Below, piece after piece: positions 12,844-23,971 of a stretch of DNA of 64,000 bases. The position numbers and the translations under genes were made by a program. The stretch is from Roridomyces roridus (Eukaryota > Basidiomycota > Agaricomycetes > Agaricales > Mycenaceae), in the NCBI GenBank assembly GCA_029378245.1, contig JARKIF010000002.1, forward strand, positions 2,604,001 through 2,668,000. Reading direction: 5' to 3'. Numbering within the stretch: the first letter of the stretch is position 1; each line of letters begins with the position of its first letter. Below the pieces are notes generated by a model. It was given only the letters and a program-made list of their open reading frames with translations, had not been told where the DNA came from and made no database searches.

Positions 12844-14465
12844 TCAATTCCCATCCGCGATTTCACCCTCCAGCCAATCCACCACTACCGCTGGAATCTT
12901 TTCATCCCGACGGAGGACGTCCAGGATGCGCTGGCCCACCGCACTTGCACATTCGTCTGCCCGTCCAAAGCCAGAGAGACACCCCTTGCGGTATTCGTCC
13001 TCGGACAACCCGAGCATCTCAGCAATCGACTGGGCTCCCTGTGCTCTGAGTAGAACCGTGAGAGCCAGTAAAGTAGGAAGCTCCTCTGTCAGCGCTTCAA
13101 GCTCGCTCTCTACTGGGAGTGCACCACCGGCACTGGGATGTGGCGGCACGACCTCGAGAAGGGGCGCCAACGCCGTAAGCCCGTCAAAGGCTTCCTCGAT
13201 CGCCTCGTTGGCGTGCCGCGCGCTCTCAGTGTTGGACCCAGGCCGCGGCAGCGTGCCAAGCAGCTCGCACAAGCTACGTGCATCCACTGCTGTGGAGGTA
13301 GGAACCACCGCACTCGGCGGCGAGGGCGGTCGTGACGGGGGCAACTTGATCGTGAACCGCGCCGAGGGTGGCGTGAGCGGCGGCGTGATTGAAGCGGAAC
13401 CACGGCGTTTCTTGAACGGCATCAAGCCTGGCGATGGAGGCCGCGAGGGCGGCGAGTAGGGGCGGTTCGCCAATGCGACAAGTGCACGCCATATGATGGA
13501 GATGAGGAAGGGGGTGAGCGAAGCCTGTGCGTAGCGTGAAGCCGTTGTATATCGACTCAACGCCCGGGCGTACACCGGAATGACGGATGTCAGGATTGTG
13601 ATGGACGGATGAGGGACAGGCGCGTTCTTTATGCCATGGGCAGCCCTGGACAGAAGATTGGGTGTTTCCAGGGCCTCTAACACCGGCATAATGTCGGCGC
13701 GGATGCCAGCGACCAAAGGGTTCACCACGCGGTTGATAATCGACACCAGGCCATCTCTGATCGCCTTTAGCCCGTCGCCACGCACATCTCCGTCGAGGCC
13801 AAGAGATAGGTCATCAAACACCTCGAGGATCTCTCCGGCCAACGCGGAAATCGCCAAGGCATGGAGCTGCGTCGGATTGGGGGTGGGAGCCTGCACAGTC
13901 GGGGCAGGGGGTGATAGAAAATTGGCCGATGAGATAATCGGCAATAGATGGGCAGATAGATTGGTGAGCAGCACGGACAGAGGCCGAAGAAGGGTGCGAA
14001 GGATCGCTCGATGCAGATGTGGATTTTCACGTGTGGCGGAGAGTTCACTGTGAGACAGTTCACATACAAAGAACGCGGAACAAACGGACGAACTCACGAT
14101 GCAATGACTGCGCCTAGCGCCCGACCGCGACCCGCTGGAATAGGTCTCTTGCCCCCGACCACGTCGTTAACGGCTGATGGTCCGGTGGGCTGAAGGAGTG
14201 CCTTTGACACTGCTTCGCTGAGTTTCAAAGAAAGGGCTTGGAGGTAAGACCCGTCTTGTTGGACCAAAGGGGCCGCAGCAATTGGGGAAGGCGGAGAAGG
14301 CGCAGGCGATGGGCGCCGGAAGTTCGTCAAGGACGAGAGCTTGGTGAGGGGCCTGGGTGTGCGCTCCACCGAATCAGGGCGGGGCGACACTGCAAGCGGG
14401 GGCGCGGGAGATGTGGGGCGGCTAGTCGGGCGGAAGAATGAAGGTGTTTTAATGGAGTTGATCAT
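12844..14465 (-). CDS. Uncharacterised fungal protein, proline/serine-rich with a helical C-terminal region
   Basis: Two exons. Exon 1 (14465 to about 14098) encodes a Pro/Ser-rich start, MINSIKTPSFFRPTSRPTSP. A ~50 nt intron (gtgagt...ctcacag) then joins GAVIAS to ELSATRENPHLH. The long second exon is mainly helical: a segment rich in Leu/Ile (LRTLLRPLSVLLTNLSAHLL), then two disordered PPSRPPSP-type linkers around 13310-13450, then a helical C-terminus ending VVDWLEGEIADGN. About 540 residues. No known domain was recognised. It is read toward PRI1, with about 160 bp between the two stop codons. Confidence 0.75.
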
Positions 14466-15094
14466 GGTGTCCAGTGTAGCGGGGTATAGTTCCGAGGGTT
14501 TTTTAATAAAATTCTAGGCGGTCGATTCTAACGTTTAAGCAGTGAAGCGGAGAGCAGGTGTGCAGTTATCCCATCAGTTAAGGAAGGAAAGACGTAGAAC
14601 GTTGTGTTTAGGGCCCTAAGGAGGACGGTCTGTGCTGAGGAGGGGGCAGGCGAGTGGACCGAAGTGAATCTTGTTGATCTGTGCTCTTGGGCTGGATGGA
14701 GGGGGTGAACAAGGGCCGAAGAGGGTTACAAAGAGGACGCACGGCTGTATAAGGGGATGCTTCATGAATTTTTTCGAGGAAACAAATTCCAAGGACTTGA
14801 CGGGGCAAGTGGAAGGAGTGAAAAACAAGACTATTTGTACGGTGTCAATTTGGCTGTGCTCGATTGGTCCGCTATTAGGTTACCCCGCAACTGACTCTTC
14901 CTAGCTCAACCTCTCCTCTTGGCGCACTCTGACTCGCTCCATTTAAATCTACTCAAGAACTCCTTTGACACGTATTCGTAGTTGTGAATCCTCGCATCGC
15001 AATCGCCACAAGTAACCACCGTCTTCGCTCGAACGCATCCTTAGCACACCCGCCCCGTTTAATAGAATCTTGTCCTCTCCTGCCAAGTCAACGG
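14466..15094. other. Intergenic stretch without a recognised gene
   Basis: About 630 bp between the unknown protein's start codon and the adaptin stop codon, both on the minus strand. It should hold the promoter of the former and the 3' end of the latter. Short ORFs on both strands here resemble no known family. No tRNA, repeat or hairpin was seen. Confidence 0.6.
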
Positions 15095-17947
15095 TCAGGA
15101 CGCCGCATGAATTTCCGTGCAGCACTCGCCTATGAATGGAGGCTCCTGGGCCGAAATGACTTTGAGCGACACAGCTTCCATATCCTCTAGTTGCTTGATA
15201 ACGTCCTCAAGGGTCGCATCGCACCAGCCCCGGGCGCCGCTGCTGTCTTCAAGAGCATTCCAAATACTCTCAAAGTCGGCCGCGGGATCAGAGATGAAAG
15301 GGGACTCGTTGAATGCAATAAGATCCGCAGCAGAACTCTCCGGCGAAATTTAGCTTGGAAAGGTTCGAAACAGGAATACCTACCGACGCTATCTCTGTCG
15401 GTCGGGTCTTGGAAATAGATAGATGTGTAGCAGCCACACTGAGATCTTCCGCAGTCACAGGTCCGTGACAACTCTTCTAGTTGCGAGCTCCCTGAGCGAG
15501 AACTTCCGTTGCTAGAAGCACGGCCGCGTAGTGGTGCTGTAGGTACCGGAGCGTCAGTAGGCGGTATATCGTAGTTTCCTGCTGCCATGAGACGAGGACG
15601 GTGACGAAGGCACAGGGCTCCGCATTAGTCTTGGATGTCATCCGACGATGTGAATTCAATGCTTGCAAGAAATCGGGTAGCTGTCCAAGTCATGAAGTGG
15701 GGCAGCACAGACAATTCGTGTCCAACCCACCGAAGATGATTTGGTATTTCGAATTATCTGTTCAAGTGTGCCTTTTTGGGCAGCAAATGAGATGAATTCT
15801 TCACAGCGCTTGGGTAACGATGAGTCAAGTGCGCCAAGCCGATGTGCGGAGCACTTACCTCTCGAATGTGACGACCAGACTGCTCACTCAAGTCTTTTAC
15901 ACGCGAAAAGACCTCGGACGGCACTTGGTCGCACTCGAAGGATATCCTTAACATTGCCAAGAGACAGGCATCTTGAACAGCGACTGCAAAGAATAAGACA
16001 ATGCCACAAACAAACTGGGAGATTCTGACCTTGGCAGAGCGGTAAACGGGACGATAGCCCCCGAAGCACGTCAGGAGGAGCAACAGATAGCTTGCCAGAG
16101 TATTCGGTAGCCAAGGCGGAGATGATGACCATCATCGTTTGTCCAAACAAGACCTCAGAAGTCGCCAAGGAGGTGACAAGGTTTGTAGCGCAGCCAACCT
16201 GGAAAGATGTCGGAGCTTGTATACCTTCAGTACGATGGAGAGACAGGATAAGGACTCGCACCGTTTCTCAGATGCAAGAGCACCATCTCCACGGCACTTT
16301 CCAAGACATGCTGGGCGTATCTTGGCGACCGTGCTTCCATTTGGGCGAAGAGATCGTTCAACTGGTGAGCGTAGAGCTCGCCGTCGCCCTCGGTCTGGAT
16401 CTCCACCACTTCTAGCAACCGGCACACGTACTTGCTAACGCCACCAATGCCAAGATCATCCGGCAGTGTCCGCAAAGCTTGGGAGTAGTATGAAGGCACG
16501 ATGTTGAGGTCGATCCTGTTCAGGATTTTAAGAGTCTTTGAGATGCGGTCAGCCAAAAATCGGTCGGTGGATCAAGTCACACCTTCTGCCGAATCTGCAT
16601 GTCAGCGGAGTCCAGGAGCTCCATTACCCTTCCAACTTCCCACTCGTCCAACACCGCTGGGATCTCCACATTGGTCCCCGCCCAGAGTTGTGGGTCCAAG
16701 CATGATAAGCAACTTAGAAAGATGTACTGGTCGTTGACGCTGCGAGACGTGAGAAGCTCGCGAATCATAGCGGCAGGAGATGGTTGATAATTTTTCAAAT
16801 CTTCAGGATTCGCGTCGGATAGAAGGTGGAACGCAGCACACATTACGGCTGCCAGCGGAAAAGTCAGAACTGTAGGACGTTGAAACAAAGTGCCTTACGA
16901 TGGTCAGAGGATCCCGAGGTTGTCCGAATGATTTCAAAGATGAGGGCAAAGCTGGAAGTGAGGAGGGGGACGCTCCGCAAGGCGCTCAGAATTTTGAGAA
17001 GCACAGCTCGACTTTTATCACGGTCTGACCAGCATAGTTGTAGAAGCTCATTGACGGCTTTCTCTACGTCTAGCCTGGTCGCTTCGTGAACCTGACCGCC
17101 GGATTCAGTTGTAATCCAAGTCAAAATGGACGAAAACACCTTGTACAGTCGAACACAGACACTCAATGCGGCGCATACGACTGGAGCGTCTGTGTCTCGC
17201 AAGCGTTTCAGGACCTTGGAGGCGATTCTACGCAAGAGATCTGGCTCCAAGTGGGAAAGCGCAGAGCACGCGAGCAAGGCACGTCGCCGAACATGGGACC
17301 TGTCATAGATTAAATTGTCGAAAAGATTGTATTCACAAAAACATACTAACGACGGGTTTGAAAGAAGATCGTGGAGCCGCGATTGGACGGCCGGAATGAC
17401 ATCCTCTGACGGCGACGCTATCAAGTTATCCAGGGCAAGGCAAACCAAGGAAGTCGTTGATGACTCCAGATCCTGTTGAGAGCTCAACCTAGGGACAGCA
17501 AACTACCAATGGTCGAACCTTGCGAAGGGTGTTGACGAGCATTAGGCGCAGCTCATGATTTGGAGACATAATCTCGGCGCAGAAGAGATACCCTATTCTC
17601 TTCTCGTGCCCCTTCCTCCCGGCTTCAGCCAGGTTGACCGCTTGTGGTAAAGCAAAGTCGAGACTTGAGCTTGGGAGAGCGGCCGAGTTGATAGACATGA
17701 AGCAGTATAATAGAATAACGAGGCATTCTCTGGTGTCTTTCTAGCGGCTTGTTCAAGAGAGGCTGCAGCGTCGCGTAGACCGACGTACGAGGGAGAGTGA
17801 GGGGTGACGCAGTCGAGCGCGTGTAGTTTCCACTTCCTTGAGTAGATAGCTGTCGGAAATTTCGGGAGACGCGGCAGACTCTACTCTGCTGACGAGAATG
17901 TAATGAGCGCGGCTGAGGGCACCAGACGAGATGAACGGTATTTCCAT
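15095..17947 (-). CDS. Adaptin large subunit, AP-4 epsilon type
   Basis: Large subunit of a heterotetrameric vesicle-coat adaptor. The spliced N-terminus reads SRAHYILVSRVESAASPE, LLKEVETTRARLRHPSL, then GHEKRIGYLFCAEIM, NHELRLMLVNTLRKDLES and SLVCLALDNLI. This order matches the adaptin trunk, and the LEKRVGYL/NTxxKDLxS pattern fits epsilon best. HEAT-type repeats follow (SHVRRRALLACSALSHLEPDLL; MELLDSADMQIRQKTLKILNRI). The C-terminal exon near 15100-15350 gives NESPFISDPAADFESIWNALED and ends CCTEIHAAS. Many short introns are present and the middle exons (15350-16150) are uncertain. The start ATG at 17947 gives MEIPFISSGAL. Gamma or delta adaptin are the alternatives. Confidence 0.75.
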
Positions 17948-18042
17948 GATTAGACGTAGCACCGCAGCCGAGAGAGCAACGATTGTCAACAAAGTTCCGC
18001 CATGATGGAGGCTGTTCTGATCGGGACTCACAGTTGACCACG
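17948..18042. promoter_or_regulatory. 95 bp divergent promoter region
   Basis: Only 95 bp separate the start codons of the adaptin gene (minus) and the BUB2-type gene (plus). Any core promoters and leaders must be shared or overlap the coding regions. No clear TATA box was seen. Confidence 0.5.
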
Positions 18043-19250
18043 ATGAGCTCTGCTAGCGCCACGGCTCACTCGTTCAACAAGGTGCACAAGCTGCGGACTC
18101 TGCATACCGTCCCTCATAGTCGATTCTTAGATCCTCAACCAGCCGAAAGTCTCGTCCAAATCTCGATCCTCCGGCGACATTGAGGATGGCACCAAGAAAT
18201 TGAGGCGCATGATTCTGGTCGACGGAATCCCTTCTGCGGTGGTAGGTATCCTTCTCCACCCACATCTCCGACTAGAATTGTTGCAGGACCCGACTCTCCG
18301 ACCCCGGATATGGAAGATTTTCCTGCGAGTCAACAATTGTTCGGCAGAGACTTTCTTGCAGTATGTTGCCCGGGGCCCTTGCGAGGTTAGGGAAAAGATA
18401 CGGAATGACACTTTCCGGTACGTCTCTTCATTCTGCATCCATCCGGTTTCTCATCCTGGAGAAGAACATTGGCAACCGACCGCGGATTCAAGGAGCGCGT
18501 ACGAGAGGACATGCTGATTCGACTGCTCGATGCATTTGTCTGGCGAAATCATGGTGTGTGTTAAACCCCATTCTTGGCCATTTTATACTGAAGAAGAGCA
18601 GACAGGCAAGAATCTCACCAGTTCACCTACGTCCAGGGGATGAATGTGCTGGCCGCCCCCTTTCTGTATACCATGCCCTCGGAACTCGAGGCTTTTTACT
18701 GCTTTTCGAAATTCATCGAAGAGTCCTGTCCTCTATACGTTCAGCCGACATTAGAGGGCGTTCACCGCGGCTTGAAGCTCCTGGATCGATGTTTGAAAAT
18801 CGTAGATCCTGAGCTCTTCGCCTATCTCAGGTCGAAAAACCTGTCCGCAGAGATATACGCTTTCCCGTGTACGCTCGAGTCCGCTTGTTTCCAACTCATG
18901 CTTACCATCTGCAGCTGTTCTGACACTTTGTGCTTGCACACCTCCATTGGATCAGGTTCTGCAATTATGGGATTTCCTGCTAGCCTTTGGCGTGCACTTG
19001 AACGTTCTTTGCGTTATTGCACAACTCCTGCTCATGCGAGATGAGGTGATGAGCTCGTCCAGGTGAGCCCTTTCTCGTGTTTTCTTGGATCTTACTGAAT
19101 CTCGCCAGTCCCATGCGGTTGCTTCGAACCTTCCCGCCGCTGGAGGCTTTGCCCGTCATCGGGATCGCTGTGACCCTGGTCCGAGATTTACCAACCGCGC
19201 TGTACGAAGAGCTGGTCAAGCACCCATACCAGATGCAAATGCCTGCTTGA
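18043..19250 (+). CDS. BUB2: TBC-domain GTPase-activating protein, BUB2/Cdc16 type
   Basis: GAP subunit that, with Bfa1/Byr4, keeps the Tem1/Spg1 GTPase off until the spindle is positioned; acts at spindle poles. TBC motifs seen are LRRMILVDGIPSA, RPRIWKIFLRV, VREKIRNDTFR (with the IxxD arginine-finger region), DMLIRLLDAFVW, GMNVLAAPFLYTMPSELEAFYCF (the QGMN-type motif), and GLKLLDRCLKIVDPELFAYL. The end reads GIAVTLVRDLPTALYEELVKHPYQ. Several introns of about 50 nt are present. The order and short length (about 330 residues, TBC only) match BUB2 rather than a general Rab GAP. It converges on the nucleoside hydrolase with 45 bp between stop codons. Confidence 0.87.
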
Positions 19251-19295
19251 CTTCATTTACCCTTACAAGCCACATGTAGCCTCTATTCGATGTAT

Positions 19296-20858
19296 TTATA
19301 CCGACACTCCCCAGACCCGGCTAGTCAGCAAGTCCAGTAAAGCAGCAGGGCCCGGTGTCCTGTACACGCAAAGAACTCCGTCTGAACTATCTGTAGTGGG
19401 CTCTTGCTCCGTTTCCACCAACGCCGGCACGGCGGTCGACTCGAAAGTGGCGTGTGCAAAATTCTGCTGTTCGAGCTCCGCTTGTACTGCGGCGCGATTG
19501 ACCCCAGGTGCATACGCGCTGGCGTCCTCTCGACGATCGACAACCAACATACCCCGCGTCAATTCCCCGGTGCTATCGCGGGATCAGCGAAAGATGCGAA
19601 AAAAGAAAACCGCTGACCGTTCAATGTCAAAGACGCGATTCCGCGCCTTCCAACCCACTGCCAAGGTATCTACACCTGGGGGGTTTTCGATGGCACACCA
19701 CATTGCGACGATGTCGTGTAATTCCATGGCGTCTTTCCCAAAAGCAAGCATGACTACTCGAGCCTGCTCGAGGAAAGAAGAGGTGAAATGCACCAGGGGT
19801 GATTTGGTGGCACCATCTGAAGGCTGGGTGGATGTTTCGAACGAGGGATCGATTTTGTCCTTGTAGTACGGAAAAGGAAACTCGTGCGGGGTAGTGATAT
19901 CGAGCGGGAGTAATATGAATCGGTCCAGCGGCACCAGCGTTTTGGGGTTCTCGATGAGTACGTTCTTCACTGCGTAGGGGTCCGCGAAAAAATTAACTGC
20001 CGAGCCACGGTCAGTTTCATCTTGAGCTCAGGGATACACATACACTCGGCGACAGGGCTCGTATTTCCTGGGACGTCCAAGGCGCCTCCCATGCACACGA
20101 TGCGGCCAATTCTATCACGTACAAGATCCCCATGCTCGGCCATAAGCTGCGCAAGATCAGTGAGAGGCCCCAGGGCGATGTATGTAATCGTCCGAGGAGC
20201 TCGGGTCCTGATTAATTCCGCGGCCACTTGTGAGCCAGTCGAATCGCTGAGAATGAGCTGCGGGAGCTGGTCTTGCACGTCGAGTTCTGGATGCCGCTCT
20301 GTGATTTCACCCAAGCCGTCCCTAGAGGCACATTGAGAAAAGAGGATATCGACTCGGTTGATTGAGACAACCTCCCGTGGAAGTACTGAGCACTGTGCAC
20401 CTCTCCTTCGAGTGGGCCCGCGCTTCCTCTCGCGAGAATGACTTGAGCACCGAAATTAGGGAAACGAGACGCATCCTCAGGAAATTGCTCGAGATGGCGA
20501 GAGACAGCCTGGTATGTCTTGAATATATTCCGCCTATATATCTCGTTTGAGACGCATTCCAGCGATGACTCGGCGGCACAGACCGAGAACTTTCTGCATC
20601 CGTATTCCCTGGACGCCGTCAGAGACAGCATTGGTTTAACGCGCATACCCAACCAAAGGATGTGATAAAGGCCAAGATTTCCAGCTCCGGAGAGGCAAGA
20701 GCCAGCAAACTAATGGTGATTCAGTCCAGAGTCCAGGTTGCCGCCAGGGCCATACATTGCAACGATGTCGTCCACACCAGGGTCTGTCGAGACTAGAGAC
20801 CGTTTAGAGAACAAGTTGAGAGTGATTCCTCACTTATAACGGGAGTTTTGGACACCAT
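19296..20858 (-). CDS. Inosine-uridine-preferring nucleoside hydrolase
   Basis: Hydrolyses the N-glycosidic bond of ribonucleosides for purine/pyrimidine salvage. The start at 20858 reads MVSKTPVII. After a short intron (gtgagg...ctctag) comes [11 protein letters not shown], the calcium-binding DxGxDD signature. A second intron (gtatgg...cattag) joins to [20 protein letters not shown]. Further motifs are [40 protein letters not shown] (the second active-site block), FFADP and [17 protein letters not shown] with the conserved HD. The C-terminus ends TSRVWGVSV. Several introns; exons in 20210-20650 are approximate. About 400 residues. Confidence 0.92.
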
Positions 20859-21018
20859 GGGAGGAGAGATCAGAAATTGGCTGAAAGATAAGAATTCTTA
20901 TCTGTCATCAATGTCATCAATGTCATCTGTGATGGCAACAGTCCCATCAGTTAGAACTGCACAGATTACCCAATCAGCCCGGCCTTGCTCAGTTTTCTCC
21001 CTCCAACGTCCAGCAGCC

Positions 21019-22269
21019 ATGTCTGAATCTCTGCGCTTCCTCGGGTCCTTGAAGGGCCACAAGGGCTGGGTCACCGCCATTGCTACGTCCTCCGAGACCC
21101 CCGATGTCATCCTCTCCGCCTCCCGAGGTACTTGGACCTCCACGTATATCCTTCCTCCAATAATTTTTGTCCAGACAAGACCATCATCGTTTGGCAGCTC
21201 ACTCGCGACGAGTCTGGCTATGGTTCTCCTAAAAAAATCCTCCACGGACACAACCACTTTGTCTCCGACGTCGTGATTTCCTCCGACGGCCAGTTCGCCC
21301 TCTCTTCCTCCTGGGACCACACTCTCCGTCTCTGGGACCTCAACACCGGCGCGACCACCCGCCGCTTTGTTGGCCACACCTCGGACGTTCTCTCCGTCAG
21401 CTTCAGTGCTGACAACCGGCAAATTGTCTCTGGTTCGCGCGACCGGACCATTAAGCTCTGGAATACTCTCGGTGAATGCAAATACGACATCAAGGAGGAC
21501 GGTCACACCGAGTGGTTCGTCGCATTCTCTCCTTGTTGTCACCCTCACATGGGTCATTCAGGGTTTCTTGCGTCCGGTTCAGCCCCAATGTCATGAACCC
21601 CGTCATCGTCTCCTGCGGCTGGGACAAGGTCGTCAAGGCGAGTGTCACACCCCAGTTCATTCCACACCATGATGTTATACGAAAATATATTTGCTACTTC
21701 AGAGAGCTCCGGCTCGATGAGACTACATTTTCCACCAAGATCTCTGATTCATCCTTCTTTACTGTGTTGCTTTCTGGATCGTGCTAACGCCGCCCAACAG
21801 GTCTGGGAGCTCTCCAAGTTCAAATTGAAGACCAACCACTATGGCCACACCGGCTACATCAACACCGTCTCCGTTTCGCCCGACGGTTCGCTCGCCGCCT
21901 CGGGTGGCAAGGACGGCATCACCATGCTCTGGGATCTCAACGAGGGCAAGCACCTCTACTCCCTCGAGGCCGGTGATGTTGTCAACGCCCTCGTCTTCTC
22001 CCCCAACCGCTACTGGCTATGCGCGGCGACGGCCAGCTGCGTCAAGATCTTCGACCTTGAGAGCAAGTCAGTATCTTGTTCAGTATCCTTTGTACCTGTT
22101 CTAATACTCCATCAGGTCCATTGTCGACGAGCTCAAGCCTGCTTTCACTGAGACCGGCGAGGAGGGTCGGGAGCCCGAGTGTGTGTCCATCGCCTGGTCG
22201 GCTGACGGTCAAACACTGTTCGCTGGCTTCACCGACAACGCCATCCGTGTCTGGACCGTTTCGTCATAA
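21019..22269 (+). CDS. CPC2: RACK1/Asc1/Cpc2 ribosome-associated WD-repeat protein
   Basis: Seven-bladed beta-propeller bound to the 40S head near the mRNA exit; scaffold for kinase signalling and translation control. The N-terminus reads [24 protein letters not shown] repeats are visible as [46 protein letters not shown] and [11 protein letters not shown] at the stop. Four introns are present. The third (21638-21800, 163 nt) has a GC donor (AAG/gcgagt) and an acag acceptor and carries a U24 snoRNA. Protein length is about 315 residues, as expected. Codon choice is strongly C-ending, in line with high expression. Confidence 0.98.
21665..21751 (+). ncRNA. U24: Box C/D snoRNA U24 (SNORD24/snR24 homologue)
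   Basis: Lies inside the third RACK1 intron. Box C is ATGATGT (21669-21675), identical to U24 box C in other eukaryotes. It is followed by the conserved guide core ATATTTGCTA, a degenerate D' box, a C' box CGATGAG near 21715-21721, the second guide CCACCAAGATC and box D CTGA (21744-21747). Both guide cores pair with 25S/28S rRNA in known U24 RNAs. Yeast ASC1 and animal genes also host U24 in introns, so the location is conserved too. The ends are approximate because the terminal stem is weak. Confidence 0.9.
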
Positions 22270-22524
22270 AAAGGCACTTTTTGTGTTGCTTCGCGAGCAT
22301 CGATGGGGTCTGCTTTATTGTTCCGTCTGTAGCTGCAAAAAAAATACAAAAATCGCTTCGTTTATGTTGGTCAAAAATTCCGCTGGGCAAAAAACTGAGG
22401 GAATGCGTTCCGGAGGTGGTACGGTTTGTTCACCGTCACGCCTAGCAGCCGTCCTCGATCTCCACAGTCGGCCATACGTGCGACAGCCAGCGATGTCGGT
22501 ATCTGGCAAAGCTGGCCGTATCAG

Positions 22525-23850
22525 TTTGACGGGAGATGGTGGTTTAGGAAGGGCAGAGGCTGGGGATCGCAGGCTACGCGCGCGTTTCCCCCAATTGATT
22601 CAGTGACATCCTCCATTCTTCACTGGCGCAAGTAATTTTCTACCCGCCTGATCGACACAACCTTGGGAACGTTGACCTTAGAGTGGAGAGAACGTAGAGG
22701 ACATAGCAATTCTCTAGAGTGTCGACGATGAAAGGCGTCGGGAAGTCCAAACAGGGAAACGCCGTCGGTACAGCCACTGATTACGGACTGCTTATATCAT
22801 TCCGTCCTGCGTCTTCGTCTAGGACGACCGCCGTGCTCTCGGATACATAGCTTCCAGACGGTTCCTTAGCGCACCTCCTCCGTGCCTCCGCCGCCGATAT
22901 GACTCGTTCGATCGAGTTCCCGAGTAAAAAAAAACCGGATGCGAGTTCCCGAGTAAAATGGAACGGAGACTCGATCGCGTCTATAAAAACCGGCCGAACC
23001 AAAATCCCTCTTTCTTTGTTACCACCAGTTGCTTCCCCCAGGGGAGGTACGTTGCTCGCCCTCTCCACCTGGCCATTCACTCACATCTCACACAGCGACT
23101 GCACCAGCCAGGAGAAGATGAAGCTACACCAGCCGCCGACCCCAGCGAGTGCTCTCAACATCCAAAACCTACCACCAAAGCACCCTGGCACCACCGGCGC
23201 GCGGGGGCCATCCTCCGGCACTAGCGATGTGGTGGATCATCTCAGTGAGTTTCCAGCATTCCTTCCCCTCGCCATTGACTAACTCGCTCTTGCAGAAGCC
23301 CCTCGTCGTCGTGTCTTCGTGCGACCCACTACCTCCTCTTTCCTTTCCTCTCGCTAACTCGCCCGTCCAGGACAGAAACCCCGCCGCGTCCAAGTGCTCG
23401 CCGCTGGTATGGAGGTCCCGACTCCTCGAGAAGGCTTCAAGACTGCAAGAGGGCCGCATGGGTTCGGTCGTCACTGGCGAGTCCCGTCGTTGCCCATCGC
23501 ATTCTCCTCGCTCACTTCCACTCAGATGTCCTTTGGTCCACACTTCTTCTGCAGGTTGCGCCGAGGCTCGCTGTTCGCATGGCGACCTCTTTCGCCGGCG
23601 CCGTCGACGTCGTCCGCGATGGAGTTGGATTGGGTTGGTAGTTAGCTACATGCGGGCTGGGTTGAGGGGTTTGGAAGATGAAGAAGACACGGAGAGGGAG
23701 GATCCAAGAGTATGCCTTGGCTCGAGGGATCTAGATACTTAGTTTAGGTCGCGCCCACGGGCACCATCCTACTCTACCGACTACTCTACTCTACTTTACT
23801 TGCTTTCTACCTACTCTACATACCGTAGACAGCTTGAGCGTCCGAATACA
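22525..23850 (+). repeat. Dispersed ~1.4 kb repeat, copy 1 (plus orientation)
   Basis: Related to copies at 51-52.6 kb and 58.3-59.8 kb, which are on the opposite strand. Shared landmarks are GAAGAATGGAGGATGT-type sequence near 22610, a TATA box (CTATAAAAA near 22979), a short ORF starting MKLHQPPTPA and ending SSGTSDVVDHL, a gtgagt donor after it, and two conserved acceptors (ttgcag, gtccag). A second open region reads KCSPLVWRSRLLEKASRLQEG. The distal end carries GTAGACAGCT near 23826. No transposase, reverse transcriptase or terminal inverted repeat was found. It fits a non-autonomous element or a fragment of a larger one. Ends are estimated by comparison with the other copies. Confidence 0.75.
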
Positions 23851-23971
23851 TCTCAGTAGCTTACATCCGGAGTGGATCAACTGTCCATTGACAAGCAAGC
23901 AGCGCATCCAAGCGTTGCCGCTGTATTGGTATAAAGAGCACATTACGGGAATTAGTACAATATCTAAAGGT

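Noticed and set aside
13138..13459. Plus-strand Arg/Gly-rich ORFs opposite the unknown protein
   Set aside because: Shadow frames of a GC-rich minus-strand coding exon with Pro/Ser repeats.
23149..23742. Long ORF in repeat copy 1 (197 codons) as a protein gene
   Set aside because: It reads through the conserved gtgagt donor and two acceptors of the repeat family, and much of it is Arg/Ser-rich low complexity. It is treated as part of the repeat.
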